From Cenococcum geophilum 1.58 (taxonomy: Eukaryota > Ascomycota > Dothideomycetes > Gloniales > Gloniaceae): 64,000 bases of DNA. The notes under the pieces are model-generated. The model had not been told where the DNA came from and ran no database searches. It saw only the letters and a program-made list of their open reading frames with translations. Both the position numbers and the translations under genes were made by a program. Position 1 is the stretch's first letter. The number at the start of each line of letters is the position of its first letter. This document shows positions 22,001-33,729 of this stretch, one piece after another. The stretch spans positions 1,896,367 through 1,960,366 of the forward strand of contig KV748198.1 in assembly GCA_001692895.1 (NCBI GenBank), in the 5' to 3' direction.

Positions 22001-25000
22001 CTTCCTTAGTTATTAAGTAGATAATAATATTATTAAGATATACCATAACAAATTTATCTAAGTATTCTCCTAACACATTGTTAATACGCTTCTGGAACGT
22101 TGCTAGTGCGTTTATAAGCCTAAATTGCATAACTAATGGTTTATATAGTCCTTTTTTTAACTTAAAGGCTGCCTTTTATTTGTCGCCTTCCTTAATCCTA
22201 ATCTAATGGTACGCCTATCTTAGATCTATCTTTATAAAGATTTGCGCATTGCCTATCCTATCTTAAATTTCGCTAATTAAGGGTAAAGGATACCTATTTT
22301 TTCTAGTAATGCTGTTTAACTATCTATAGTTAATATATAGCCTTAGTTTACTATTCTTCTTTAGTATAAATAGTACTAGATAACCCGCTAATAACTGCGA
22401 TGGTCTAATATATCCTTTTTATAGATTTTCCTAGATAAACTCTTTTAACGCTTTACCTTCTTCTTTAGTAAGCTTGTAGATTAGAAAGAACCTTAGACTT
22501 ATTCCTAGTTCTAACTCTATTTTATAGTCCTATGCTATATATTTTAACAGCTTTTCACTTTCCGGTGACTATAGTTTCTTGCCGTACTTATAGTATCTCT
22601 TTAGTATATAGCTTAGTCCTTTTTCTATTTCTTCGTAGGTTGCTCCTACTTGGTACTATACTAACTTAGCTTATTATCGCATCTTACGGTGTTAAGTATC
22701 TCTAATATTGACCTAACCTGTAATCTAATCGATCCTTAGATTATATTTCTATAACTAAGGTATGCCTAATACTGCCTCATCCCGTCCTAATAGTAGGATA
22801 TTAAAAGATATCTTAATTTATCTCCCTTTAATAGTTATCTAAATAGGTCCTGTTTTAAGATTGATGATCCCTCCTTTATAGGTTATTGGATCTCCTAAAA
22901 TTGTAACTAATAGGTAAGGTTGCTTTTTTTATCTATAAGGTAGTCCTATTCTCTTAACTGCTGCTAATAAGATATAGTTTTGCGTTACTCCACTATCTAT
23001 TAGCGCTTTAAACTGCTAATCTTACTAATTAATCCGTAAATTTAAGTGTTGTCCTTAAATTCCTTTAAGGGTCTAAGGCTCTACTACTGGCTCCCTCTGG
23101 TCCTATGGGCCTCTACTTTTCCTAACTATTGGCTGCTTAATCCTAGTATACTTGGCTTGCCCTTTAGCTAATACCTAGTTCGCTTTTTATCTTCGATATA
23201 CCATAGACATATATTTTCTAGGTATTCCTACCACTATTGTCCGTCTAAGCATTCTTCTATAAGGAATCTTCTTAGTTAAAGTACTAAACCTCCTTCCTTT
23301 TAGACCTCTGCTGGATGCCATCTATGTATATATTTAGCATTCCTATACTATTGCTCGTCCGTTATCCAGTATATCCTTATAGGGTATTTCCGATTCTTTT
23401 CCTTTGGATTCTTATATATTTTATATATATCGTCCACGCATATAATCCATAATAACGTATAGTGTGCTAGGTGCTTTAGGTTAACTCTTAGCTTATCTTC
23501 ATCCCTAAGTTTAAACCTTTATTATACTAATCTAAACGTTGCGACTTTATTCGCAGGTACTAAGATGCGTCTCTTACTTCTCTAGTCCTTTAAACGTTTC
23601 TTTAGATCCTTTAATATTATAATTAAGGCTCCTTTAATATACGTTATGGCCTTCTCTGTAATTGGGTAGTCCTAGATAACTTTTTTATCTAACTATATAT
23701 AGAAATCTTCCCACTTATTATTATGCCTTTGCCTATACTACTTTTGGTATAGCTACTAGAGTATATACGGTTTATTTATAAGGAAGTATCTTCTTATTAC
23801 TATATCGTGATAGCCCTTTATATATCGTTTCTTGAACCTAGTTAGAATCCCTAGATCCTCTTTATCTTCTAGTTTAATAAGCCACTTAGCTCTTAGCGTG
23901 CCTGCTCTCGGCCTATTAGTAATTCTTTATACTAGTGCTCTATCCTTTATACGTCCTAATATGCTAGATCTTTTATCTAGTTTCTGCTCTTGCTATAAGG
24001 TAATTCTTACCCTGAACTTCTTTATAGTTTCTTTTACGTCGCGTTTTATAAGTAGATCCTTGAAGTCTTTATGCTTCTTAATCTTAGTATCGACTTTTTA
24101 ATCTTTAGTTTGAATACTTCGTTTAACTAGTAAATCCTCTAGGTCTATATATTCGTCTCCTAGTTTAATTGCTATTTATGCTATAAATTCTCTAATCTAT
24201 AAAGAAGCTCCTGGCCTCTTATCTGTGGGTATCCTAATTTATACTCCGAATTCTTAACCTCTTAGATTCTTTAATCCTAAGCTTACTTCTAACTTAAGCT
24301 TAGCTCCTGCCTTAGTCTAACTAGGCTTACTTAGTGTTCTTATCTTATCTTAAGAGTCTTAAATCTTATTTATCTCGTCTTAAGAATCTTGTACTTGTAG
24401 GAACTTCTATCCTAAGCTTATTTATATAGTTCTAAACTAAGCTACTGCTCTACTCTATCGGTTATTGTCTGTTATAGGTCCTTAAGCTTACCTTATCTTG
24501 TCTTAAGAATCTTAGTCGTTTTTTATCTCACTATAAGAATCTTAAGCCTTTGACTTCTTGCCTTTATTAAGTGCCGAAGTGGTTTGCTATCCTACTTCTC
24601 TTATATCTTATGAAGTAATAGACATCGTATCTAGTGGGGTTTTGATCCCTACTAATGTTCCCTATTCTATAGTGGAATTATCCTTTACCTCTAGTATAAT
24701 ATCTCTAAGGTCTACTCGCTCCTAGTAAGCGGCCCTTATTGCCTTATTATTACGGAATATTTCGCCTAGGTCGAATTTATCGTTCTTAATATCCAATCTG
24801 CGAACTAGTTCGTTGGTTCCTCTATATCCTATAAGTGCTGGCTCTTATAGCTAATAGCTTACGCCGTACTTAGTGTCCTTATAAATTTAGTATATATTAT
24901 TATAATAAAACGCAAAACTTCTAATTAAATATTCTTTTGTTCCTCGCAGCATATTATCGTCCCTCTATACGTGTATATTGTCTGCTAGTCTCATACCTTT

Positions 25001-26071
25001 TACTATATAGTAACTCTGCCTACTTCTATAGTCTCTAATATAATAACCCTATTTTCCACAATTTATGCAAGCTCCTTCTTTAAACCATTTCTCTTGTTAT
25101 GGAGTCTGCCTAAATATCTTCTGCTATTAAGATCCCTAATTTAGCCTCTACTCCTTAGACTTTTAATTACTTAATCCTTATCCTCTGGGTTTCTATAGTT
25201 TGCTCTATCTCTTATAGGCTTTTTTAGTACTACTTAGGTCTATTAGCTCTGCGCTATACTATAGTTTCTAACTTAGCTTCTGTCGTTATATACTCTACGC
25301 CTTATATAATTATGGAACTCTATCCTAGCCTCTCTTAGCCTGTTCCCTTTAGTAGATCTAATTATTAATCTTAATCGCCTAATCTATTAAATCCCTTAGG
25401 GTGTCTACATCTTCTATTAGGATAATCGCGTCCTAGACTTTAGCCTTAAGTCCCTATTTATACTATACTATAAGCGCCCTATTATTCCACTCTATTTATA
25501 TTACTAGTGTTTAAAACTATATCGTATACTTAATTGCTAAAGTTCGTTGCATAAGGTTCTAGAGTTTTCTTTCCACTATAGTTATTTCTTCCAGGTCTCT
25601 AAATATCTGCGTAAGTCGCTCTATAAATCCTTCCTAACTTAAGAACATAAATCGCACGTCTTAGTTAGTGGTCGTCATTCCGTTTACTTATATCTCCATA
25701 AGGTAAGGTTTAAACTACTTAAGTGCTTTTCCTGATAAGAATAGTCCTGCGTAGGCTATCCGATCTATAGGTATAGGTAACTTTACTCCTTTTTGTAAGA
25801 CCTTAAAGTACATCTGCATAAGGAATCCTTTAAGCTTTAACCTCTCTCCTATAAATCTCTTAATTGATAATAGCTTAATCTTCACTGCTCCTATCCCGTT
25901 AAGTCTTTCTTCTAATACTGTATTGTTAGCTATTAGCTAGTTAACTATTTCCTATAGCTGTCCGACCGTTATAGGTTGCTATAAGTTAGTATCTGCTATA
26001 CTAGTATTACCTCCTGTCCTTAAAGTAGTTGCTACCGTTAATGGCGTCGTAGTGGCTGCTTTTGGTGGCAT
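19030..26071 (-). pseudogene. Gypsy-B1 gag-pol (broken)
   Basis: Begins MPPKAATTTPLTVATT at 26071. The gag zinc knuckle reads GACINCGK*GYYIRDY near 25070. The RT box is VMVYLNNIII near 22040 (RIPed YLDD). Integrase follows, and a chromodomain-like module lies near 19830, clearer in copy B2. Stops at expected Trp/Gln positions in all domains. Confidence 0.82.
21039..21074. other. Ambiguous bases in the assembly
   Basis: Seven N positions (21039, 21044, 21054-21056, 21065, 21074) inside Gypsy-B1. Further single Ns occur at 26283 (B1) and at 43857 and 43972 (B2). None occurs outside the two B copies, pointing to consensus uncertainty between near-identical repeats. Confidence 0.9.
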
Positions 26072-26115
26072 ATTGTTTGACTTCTTATATTAATACCGTA
26101 ACTAGGTAGTAATTG

Positions 26116-26540
26116 TGTAACGGAACCTTATAGCGAGAACTACGGTAGGCTCGTTATTAGGCTAGGTATATAGGAAATGCAAGTATAAAAGTTAATAACG
26201 TAATAATAACTGGTAGAGTGGTTGCCTAACAGATTAACTCTAATTATATTCTAAGAATTACTATAAGGAAGGAACTATCTAGNTAGGGACTAAGGGTCCT
26301 TAAATACATAACTATACTCCTAAGAAAGTTGTTGCTCTGTCTGCTCTATCTGCTTTATTCGCTCTATAATAGATCTTACAGATTATATAGATTATATAGA
26401 TTACATTACGTGACTCTGCTTACTATTCCTCGTTATATGGTTCCACGGGTTCTATCCTGGACCGTGCTTGTATTAACCAACTAGCTTCTTCCAACTCCTC
26501 TCTAAGTAGTCGTAACATCGTACTTAAAGCGTCCGTAACA
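26116..26540 (-). repeat. Gypsy-B1 5' LTR (right copy)
   Basis: 425 bp, from TGTAACGGAACC to GCGTCCGTAACA, then the TTTAT duplication. Confidence 0.92.
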
Positions 26541-26915
26541 TTTATAGGTTAATTATTATCCTTATTCTATAGATAGATTAAGATGTTTACGGTATTGGTT
26601 TTAACTAGGTGCTTACGTAGTCTACCTCTACCGCGCTTAGTAGGTTAAGGTTTAGTTTTAGTTTAAGGTAGGGGTAGTTTATTTTCATTATCTTCTAGCT
26701 ATATATCCTCTGTGGTTTTAGGGTCTACTAAATATAGTTTCACTACCGTGCTGCGGAAGTTAGTAGGTCTATAGGGAAGTTATACAGTATAAGTCTTGTT
26801 TTTAATGCTAAGTAGGTTAAACGGACTAGACCAGTGGCTAGGTTGGCCTATAGGTCCTTCTCTCTATACTAGTATAGGTGAGTTAAGTAGTAAGTTGTAA
26901 ATTATAGTTGTTTTA

Positions 26916-27358
26916 TGTAAGAGTATATATATTAGGTCCCGCCGCGCTTGCGACAAGTTCGCAAGCACTCTCAGTCTTTTTAGCCGTATGGCGACGTGGA
27001 GGCGGGCCACGTTACAATTGTGCTTGCGAACTTACCGGGGCTAGGTATCATGGGTTTAATCCCCATCGGTTACTTCGCTCTGGTACAGTCTAACGCGCAT
27101 CCGTATAATAAGGCGTCGGTAGAGATTCCGATCGCTTATGTTACTAGGGACTAACTAATATGGTGATACTCTTGGCGTTTAATCCCTGTGGCGCGAACGG
27201 GCGCACAGAGGAATCCCTGCGAGCGCTTGAGGACGAGCGCGCAGAGGAGAGGGCAATTGTAAGAGTATATATATTAGGTCCCGCCGCGCTTGCGACAAGT
27301 TCGCAAGCACTCTCAGTCTTTTTGGCCGTATAGCGACGTGGAGGCGGGCCACGTTACA
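26916..27358 (+). mobile_element. TRIM / SMART miniature LTR retrotransposon, not RIPed
   Basis: A 443-bp element: 101-bp direct terminal repeats (26916-27016 and 27258-27358) that start TGTAAGAG and end CGTTACA and differ at two bases. It is flanked by TTTTA duplications (26911-26915, 27359-27363). The 241-bp interior ends with a purine-rich tract (GCAGAGGAGAGGGCAA) directly before the right repeat, which sets the plus orientation. No gag or pol. GC-rich, with CpA sites kept, against RIPed surroundings. It must be mobilised in trans. The LTR holds a hairpin (GCTTGCGA...TTCGCAAGC). Confidence 0.88.
27050..27154 (+). other. Small open frame inside the TRIM
   Basis: A 34-codon frame (MGLIPIGYFALVQSNAHPYN...) covers nearly half of the TRIM interior. 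No resemblance to gag recognised. It may be chance; internal GGTTTAATCCC is slightly B-box-like but no matching A box is convincing. Confidence 0.25.
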
Positions 27359-28776
27359 TTTTAGGTCTATTGCGCATGTTAAGAGCATCTGCTACTTAGC
27401 GTTTAGCTCTAAGCTTCTTAACTTCCTCTATAGCCTTTTTAAGAGCTACTGCTCGTTGTATAACTATGGGATTAGGTGCGTCGGATTCCACTATATATAG
27501 GTAAGCTCCAAATACTAGTAAGGTAGGTATAAAACCGTCAGGGCCTACGGAATCGTTAATTACTTTAAAAGCCATTTATAGGGCTATGTCCTTACTAATA
27601 TCTGGTAGTTTTGCAGTAATAATATAGTATATACAACGGAGGGGGCCATAGTAGCGTTCTACCATTCCGACTGAATTGTGGGCTTCGATAGGTATACTTC
27701 TTATAACTATTCTAAATATTGTGGCGTATTGTTTAAATTCCTTATTTATAAAATTCTTGCCTGTATTATATATGATAATATTAGGAGGTCCTAGGTATGT
27801 GTTAATCTAGCACATTTATAATACATCCCATGTATACTTAGCGCTGATATTTTACAGCTATCTGCTAGCTTAAAATCGTATTCCTTTATCAATGATATAT
27901 AAAAGGGGTGCGCCCTTAATATATATAATATTAACCACAATTAAATAGTTGAAATTAATATTATTATATAAGGTAAATCTAAATCTACTAGGCGACTTTC
28001 TATATTTTTAACAATGGTGGTAGTAGCGTGTGAGATAATCTAAGGTCTTACTGTTAATATTATGCCCTAAGCGTTTAAGTATTCGTACAAGATGCTTAGC
28101 TAAAGGGTGGCTAAAACGGCGATACAGTCGCTTCAATTCTACGTTGGTAAGGTAGTAGGGGTTTTATTTAAATAACTTAATTAAATAAGTATATAGGGAT
28201 GTGTTCTAGAGTAGGAAAGGGTAGCTAAAGTAATATATAACGGGTACTTCGCTCTAAGGGGTAATTAGCATATTTTTTAGGTTGTTATAGTACACTTATA
28301 GGTAATTCATATCTGCCAAGTAAAGTAAAAATAGGGTGTTGACCTTAACAATATAAAACTTAATTATGCTAATTAGGGTAATTACTTTAGCTAATCCGAT
28401 TAATAAGGTTAATCTAATGCCGAACTATACGTTAACCATGCCTTATATGGTAGTATTAAGTTATACATTAGTATCGAGTCTCTAAAATGCCAAGAATTGG
28501 CCATATCCTGCTATGGATTATTTAGATGCTCCTATATCAATCATTATACCTATAAACTTATCTATAGTATAGCGGGACGTAAATATAGTTACATTGTAGG
28601 TAAAGGGGTCCTAGTCGGTTATAAGAGGTACTGTATTGTCTATAGTTGTGACTAAATAGCCAAAGGCTTTATTAGCTAGGGTAGCGGCTATAAAAATCGC
28701 TTTCTGCTGTTCTACTTGGCCGAGGGAGGTATAGTAGTGATTAATATTCAGTTGTGAGTTCTTATTAGTTGCCTTA

Positions 28777-28928
28777 TCCCTTAACCCGCCGGCGTCCATC
28801 TAGTAGATGGTCCGTGCGGGAACACTAGAATTAAAAGTACGCGTGTGGTCACGGACCCTTGATCCTATTGATCTGATTGGCTAAATCCTTATCGATAACA
28901 GATGGACGTAACTCGGCGGGTTAAGGGA
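28777..28928. mobile_element. MITE with TA duplication inside Copia-2
   Basis: A 152-bp element with terminal inverted repeats TCCCTTAACCCGCCG / CGGCGGGTTAAGGGA, flanked by TA on both sides. The interior is built of palindromes (CCATCTAGTAGATGG; GGTCCGTG...CACGGACC), so the whole can fold into hairpins. It interrupts the Copia-2 gag-protease region, whose frame continues on both sides. GC content is high and RIP marks are few. Its core resembles 58765-58837. Confidence 0.78.
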
Positions 28929-28930
28929 TA

Positions 28931-30454
28931 ACTTACATTAATAGTTAGTACTTAAAAAGCTTCCTTAAGCTCTTCTTCTAAGTCGGTATCGTTATCCTTA
29001 TAATCCATAATATATTAATTAAGTCGTTTCTTAAATTGGTTGTTAAACTTGCAAAACCTATCTCTATTAATAGTTCTAAACTTAGCTTTAGACTCTTCTT
29101 ACTCCTCCTTAGTATATCTCTATAAGCGACATCCTTCCCTATTACATATAAAGCAACATAGTTTCTTTCAGTTGCGGTTATACGGAGGGTTATTGCGGTT
29201 GCTGCGGTTATAGTTATTATCTCTTTTATAGAACCGTCGGTCTGTAAAGAAGGCTTATATCTTCTCTATATACTTTTTCTCGTATGCTGTAATAGACGAT
29301 TAAAGTTTATTAATAAGGGCTCTAAGGTTGTCTAGTGGGTTAGAGACTGCATATTTGCATACTAGTATTCCCTAGTAAGAAGTGACGATTTTATTATAAA
29401 GGAAGTCTATAGTTTGTAAGGTAGGTCTAAGGCCATACTATAGTTAATAAAGTCTATAGATTAACAATTGGAGACATTCGCTTATTAACTTGTCTATATT
29501 TCCTGCTATTACTATTATAAGTATAATGGTGTTCTACTTGTCTAGGTTCTTACGTTAAAATCCTAATCCTTTAAAGAAATTCTAAAGGTGCTCGCAAGCT
29601 TTGGTAAATAGTAGGTAGGATAGTTAGTTTATATAGAAGTGGTCCAAAGCTAGTCCTTTTAGCATAGTAGGGAATGCCTTAAGGTAGGCTTCTTGGGGTA
29701 CGTCCGCTTAATTGCAGATGTTATAAAATATTATTAATTTATAGTCAAGGCTTTCGTTTATGCTACTGTATTTCTGCTCCTCTATATATATCTTAGCTAT
29801 ATTCGCAATTTCCTTACTATAGCCGGTTATAGTAATAGGGCGGTTCTCCTTATCTGTAGATTATACGTGGAGTTGCTATAATATTATTGCAGGTTAAGGC
29901 GTAGCAGATAGTATAAAAGTGGACGTAGTCGTAGATTGAGGTATAATAGATGGTGTAAAGGTAGAGGTAGTTAGTATACCGGTTGGTTAGGTTGCGGTAG
30001 TTTTAGCTTATTATTACTCCTTTAAGGTACCCTCTATGATATATACCTTAATTAATCTTAATAGCGTCGGTCCGTACTTATTATTAGCTAATTTAATTAT
30101 CTCTTTACTCTATTTAGTTTGGTCTTCTTCTTATGCTATATTATATAAAGACTAAGGGAGTGTTTTATTTCGTTTATAGTTAATATTAACCTATACTCCT
30201 CTGATGTTTAGGTAGTTATATAGTTGCTAAAGCTAGTATAAGGGGATTTACGTAAAGATATTAACCGTAAAGTCCTTAAAATCTCTCTAGAACGATTCCT
30301 AGAGTGTTAAGTTAAGCTAGTTATATATCTCTGTGTATAGGTATATCTTACATTATAGGTAGTTAGTTAGTTCATCTTTAGAGGCTTCTATTAGGTTAAT
30401 CCTATTTTCCTATTTAGCTACTTTTTCCTCCCAGTCTTTCTCTGTTCCTAACAT
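28931..30454 (-). pseudogene. Copia-2 gag (broken)
   Basis: Starts MLGTEKDWEEKVAK at ATG 30454. The zinc knuckle reads CCFICNREGCRL* near 29150, typical of fungal copia gag. Stops interrupt the frame. Confidence 0.75.
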
Positions 30455-30521
30455 CTTGTTTATTATATATTATTTAGGTAAGTAAGGGTAAAGGTAAGGG
30501 TGTTTAAAAGGTAAAGGTAGG

Positions 30522-30595
30522 GGAGCGGTTAAGGAGGCGGTTAAGGAGGCGGTTAAAGAGACGGTTGAGGAGACGGTTAAGGGGATAGTTTAAGT
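30522..30595. repeat. 12-bp tandem repeat upstream of Copia-2 gag
   Basis: About six degenerate copies of GGAGGCGGTTAA in the leader between the gag start and the 5' LTR. Degeneracy is mostly G-to-A, as RIP would make. Confidence 0.7.
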
Positions 30596-30839
30596 TAATT
30601 AAGTAGGGTAAAGTGCTCTGCACAGTAGTCTTCTAAAATAGATAGAATAAGATATTTAGAAGTCGTTGTGGATACTAGATAAGTACTCCTAGGTAGTTTC
30701 TCTTCTTCTCTTTAACTAAAATAGGCTAATATGAAAGGTGGATGAGTATAACTATCTTCTAATCTGCTGTAAGGTGGACAGTGTAACTGTCTTTTAAGCT
30801 ATCTACGTGTTTCCTGATCTGTGCGCGCTTACTAATTAG

Positions 30840-31068
30840 TATTAGTATGCTTTAACAACGTGCAGAATATATATATTACAATAATATGTACTATACGGTG
30901 TTGTAGATAGATGTTGTCTTTTTAATATAAAGAAGGGTAAGGAACTTAAGGTTCTTTACTACGCTAGTGCCGCGGTAACACATAACGGCAACTTGCCTTA
31001 CGTAACAGTAACTTGCTATATATGGCGGCAATTTACCTCCTATTACAGTGCAATATATTCTAGCTATA
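30840..31068 (-). repeat. Copia-2 5' LTR (right copy)
   Basis: 229 bp, TATTAGTATGC to TAGCTATA. On its inner side, in minus sense, comes CTAATTAGTAAG, matching the region after the Copia-1 5' LTR and probably part of the primer-binding site. Confidence 0.92.
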
Positions 31069-33270
31069 GTTATTAATAATTCTACTAGCCCAGATAGACT
31101 TATACCTATATTACTAGTCTTTAGCGCCTACCCTTAAATAACTAATAATTCTTTACTATCTCCCTCTATTATATAATAAGCTAAGGCTATTTATAAGGTA
31201 ATAAAGGAGGTATAATATCTCTACGCTATACGCTAGGTTAATAACGCACTTAGAATAAGAAATGGCCTAAATACCTTAACTATACTTAATCTACTACTCT
31301 AGTCTAAGGTACGCGTATAGCGTAAAAAGGGAGGATAGTTAGGCCCACATTAACTTATTATAATTAATAGTTAAACTTATACTATTTAGATGCCTTACGG
31401 ACCCACTTAATTCCGTTTAACTATTATTAAGTTTTACTATAAAGATAATAATTTTAAGCCTTTATAGGATGCCTTAAAAGATACCCTAAAGGAAAACTAC
31501 AATTAACGTGCTCTAAAAGGTAACTATAATTCTAATATAATTATAATAGATACGCCACAACTATGACGCGGTAGAGGTCGCCTAAAGGGATTATAAAATC
31601 GCTAATATCTTATTAATTTTAAAGAGCAATTTATTGCCGCCATTAAGAATAGAGTTAAGTTATTAATAGCCTTTATAATAGCTAAAGAGAAGACTAACTT
31701 TAAGCTTACAAAACAGCTTTAAAAGGAAGGTTGTATTATAACCCTAGGAGCTCCTTTCTAAGCATTTAATAAGTAGGAGATTAATAGCCTTATTATAAAA
31801 GGAGTCTTTAAATTTAAGAAGTATAACCCTACTAAGTTTGGTAGAGTTTATATCTTTAAGTTAAGAATAGTTAACGAGATTAAGGGTAAAGCTATTAACG
31901 CCCTATTTAAAAAATTAAGGCTTATTATCTAAGGCTATAATAATGATAGTAAGGAGGTAATTCTTACGTAATCTCCTATGATTTAATAAGCTAGTTAGCA
32001 AATTATTATTACTCTAGCTCCTTCCTTAATAAAGAATAGAATAGCAGTTTATTTATAAGATATTACTTAGGCCTATACCTAATTAGAGATACACCTTTAG
32101 CGCTTAATATTAGCATACCTTTTAGAGTAAATTCGCCACTAATATCCCGAAGATACAATTATGGTTATACTTAAGCCATTATATAGAATTGCAGAGGTAG
32201 GAACTTATTAGTAGGCTACCTATAGCAAGCACTATAAAGAGAAGTTTTTAATAACTACTTTTATATTTAACCCCTGCTTCCTTATTATAACCGTAAAAAC
32301 TCTATTTAGAATTGTCGGCATATAAACTAATAATATAATTATCTTAAAAGACGACTAATTCTTAGCTCTTAAAGAAGATAAGCTAGTAAAGGTAAATCTT
32401 ATAGTAAAGCTAAAGGAAAAGCTTAATTTAATAACACTATTACTTTTTAATAAATGCATCCTCTCCCTAAATAAGGATTCTATTACTTTACGCCAGAAGG
32501 GTTAAGGTAAGAAGATTAATATTATTAACGTTAATTCTCTAAAGTAAGGATATATAGAGTAACGCGCTTATAAAGCTTATATTGCTTCTATCTATTAACC
32601 TAAGGCTTTATTTAATCTCTCTATTACCGCCTAATACTAAAAACTAACTAAGGATAACGTTCTTGCCCTAAATAAGCGTCTTTCCTAGTAAATAAACCAT
32701 CTTAATTAGGGACTACTCTACGTACCTATTAATCTTCCCACCGCTAAGCTCTTCGTATTTATTAATAAATCGTTTATAAATAATAAAGATTTTAGCTTCT
32801 AGCTAAAATATAAAATTATTATCGCGAATAAATTTACTAGAGAGAATAACTTTATAATCTACGGCAATCTTATCTACTAGAGCTTAACTAAGAGTAAATA
32901 TATTACTTAAAGCGTTCTAGCGTTAGAGATATATAAAATAGTTAGTAGAGTTAACATAGTAATTACAATTAGAACTACCCTAAAGATAATTATAGATTAA
33001 CTCGAAATTCCTATTATCCCTATAATTATATACACCGACTTATACTCCCTCTATAATTGTTTAGTTAAGCTTAGTACTATAAAGGAGAAGCGCCTTATAA
33101 TCGATATTATGGCACTTTAGTAATCCTATAAACGGCGAGAACTCTTTAAGATTTAATAGATTAACGGCCAAGATAATCTAGTAGATATAATAACAAAGAT
33201 AAACCTAAATAAGGCTCTAGAGATATTTATTAATATAAATACTCTATATATATAAGTTAAAGGTTAGGTT
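31069..33270 (+). pseudogene. Copia-1 pol, integrase end, RT and RNase H (broken)
   Basis: Resumes with VINNSTSPDRLIPILLVFSA, the integrase C-terminal part that joins to the piece before Copia-2. RT lies near 31900-32500 and RNase H near 32700-33230 (SYKRRELFKI). The frame then ends before a 28-bp tandem repeat. Confidence 0.8.
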
Positions 33271-33344
33271 AAAAGGGAGCAGGGGTAAGACCTATATTAT
33301 AATAGCAATAGTTAATAGGCACGTACTATACGCTATTACGGTTC

Positions 33345-33600
33345 TAGCAGAATTTGGCAGAATTTTATAGCCTAGTAGAATTTTGCAGAATCCTATAGCT
33401 TAGCAGAATTTAGCAGAAGTCTATAGCTTAGTAGAATTTAGCAGAAGTCTATAGCTTAGTAGAATTTAGCAGAAGTTTATAGCTTAGTAGAATTTAGCAG
33501 AAGTCTATAGCTAAGTAGAATTTGGCAGAAGTCTATAGCTTAGTAGAATTCGGCAAAATTCTATAGCCTGGCAGAATATAGCAGATTATAGCAGATTGCG
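33345..33600. repeat. 28-bp tandem repeat in the Copia-1 3' region
   Basis: About eight copies of a unit like CTTAGTAGAATTTAGCAGAAG with a TCTATAG end, between the pol end and the 3' LTR. Units differ mainly by C/T and G/A. The AGCAGAA motif also occurs in the LTRs of Gypsy-A and Gypsy-D in inverse orientation. Confidence 0.85.
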
Positions 33601-33729
33601 GCAAATTGCGGTCTTATAACTGGGCTTAATTAGTAGGTATATATAAGGTATTATAGAGTGGTCCTATAACACTACGCTAGTTAAGCAGTATTTATATATA
33701 GATAGCAACCATAAAAGAAGAGTTGCTAG

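Larger units (their letters stand above)
18590..26540 (-). mobile_element. Gypsy-B1: Ty3/gypsy element, family B, first copy
   Basis: A 7951-bp element with 425-bp LTRs and TTTAT duplications (18585-18589, 26541-26545), inserted in Copia-2. Minus-strand orientation is shown by a pyrimidine-rich tract after the left LTR and by the gag ATG at 26071. It is the same family as Gypsy-B2 (39698-47620), aligning along its whole length. Ambiguous bases occur at 21039-21074 and 26283. Confidence 0.93.
26546..28776 (-). pseudogene. Copia-2 pol, protease to integrase-RT linker (broken)
   Basis: Minus-strand translation gives protease near 28300-28600 (MIDIGASKQSI), the integrase zinc region (RRFSHPLAKHLVRIL) near 28120, and the core with YLGPPNIIIYN near 27800 and AHNSVGIIKRYYGPLRR near 27660. 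The linker toward RT is interrupted by the TRIM at 26916-27358. Interior stops are many. Confidence 0.8.
16652..31068 (-). mobile_element. Copia-2: second Ty1/copia retrotransposon, nested and RIPed
   Basis: LTRs of 229 bp at 16652-16880 and 30840-31068, with GTTAT duplications at 16647-16651 and 31069-31073; removing one copy restores the Copia-1 frame. It is minus-strand: gag starts at 30454 and RNase H lies near 16930-17700. Gypsy-B1 (18590-26540) splits the pol between the integrase-RT linker and RT; a TRIM (26916-27358) and a MITE (28777-28928) also lie inside. Own sequence is about 5.9 kb. Confidence 0.9.

Noticed and set aside
21781..22020. Plus-strand open frame, with a similar one at 42890-43129
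   Set aside because: The same antisense frame in both Gypsy-B copies opposite the RT domain; duplication is due to the element, not to selection on this frame.
26908..27093. Plus-strand open frame in a GC-rich patch, and its minus-strand counterpart at 27179-27388
   Set aside because: Both lie across the TRIM LTRs and are explained by its GC-rich sequence.
27017..27257. tRNA-derived SINE in the TRIM interior
   Set aside because: Only a weak B-box-like GGTTTAATCCC is present with no convincing A box; the direct terminal repeats and purine tract fit an LTR element.
33345..33600. CRISPR-like array
   Set aside because: Units are directly adjacent without unique spacers, inside a eukaryotic retrotransposon.
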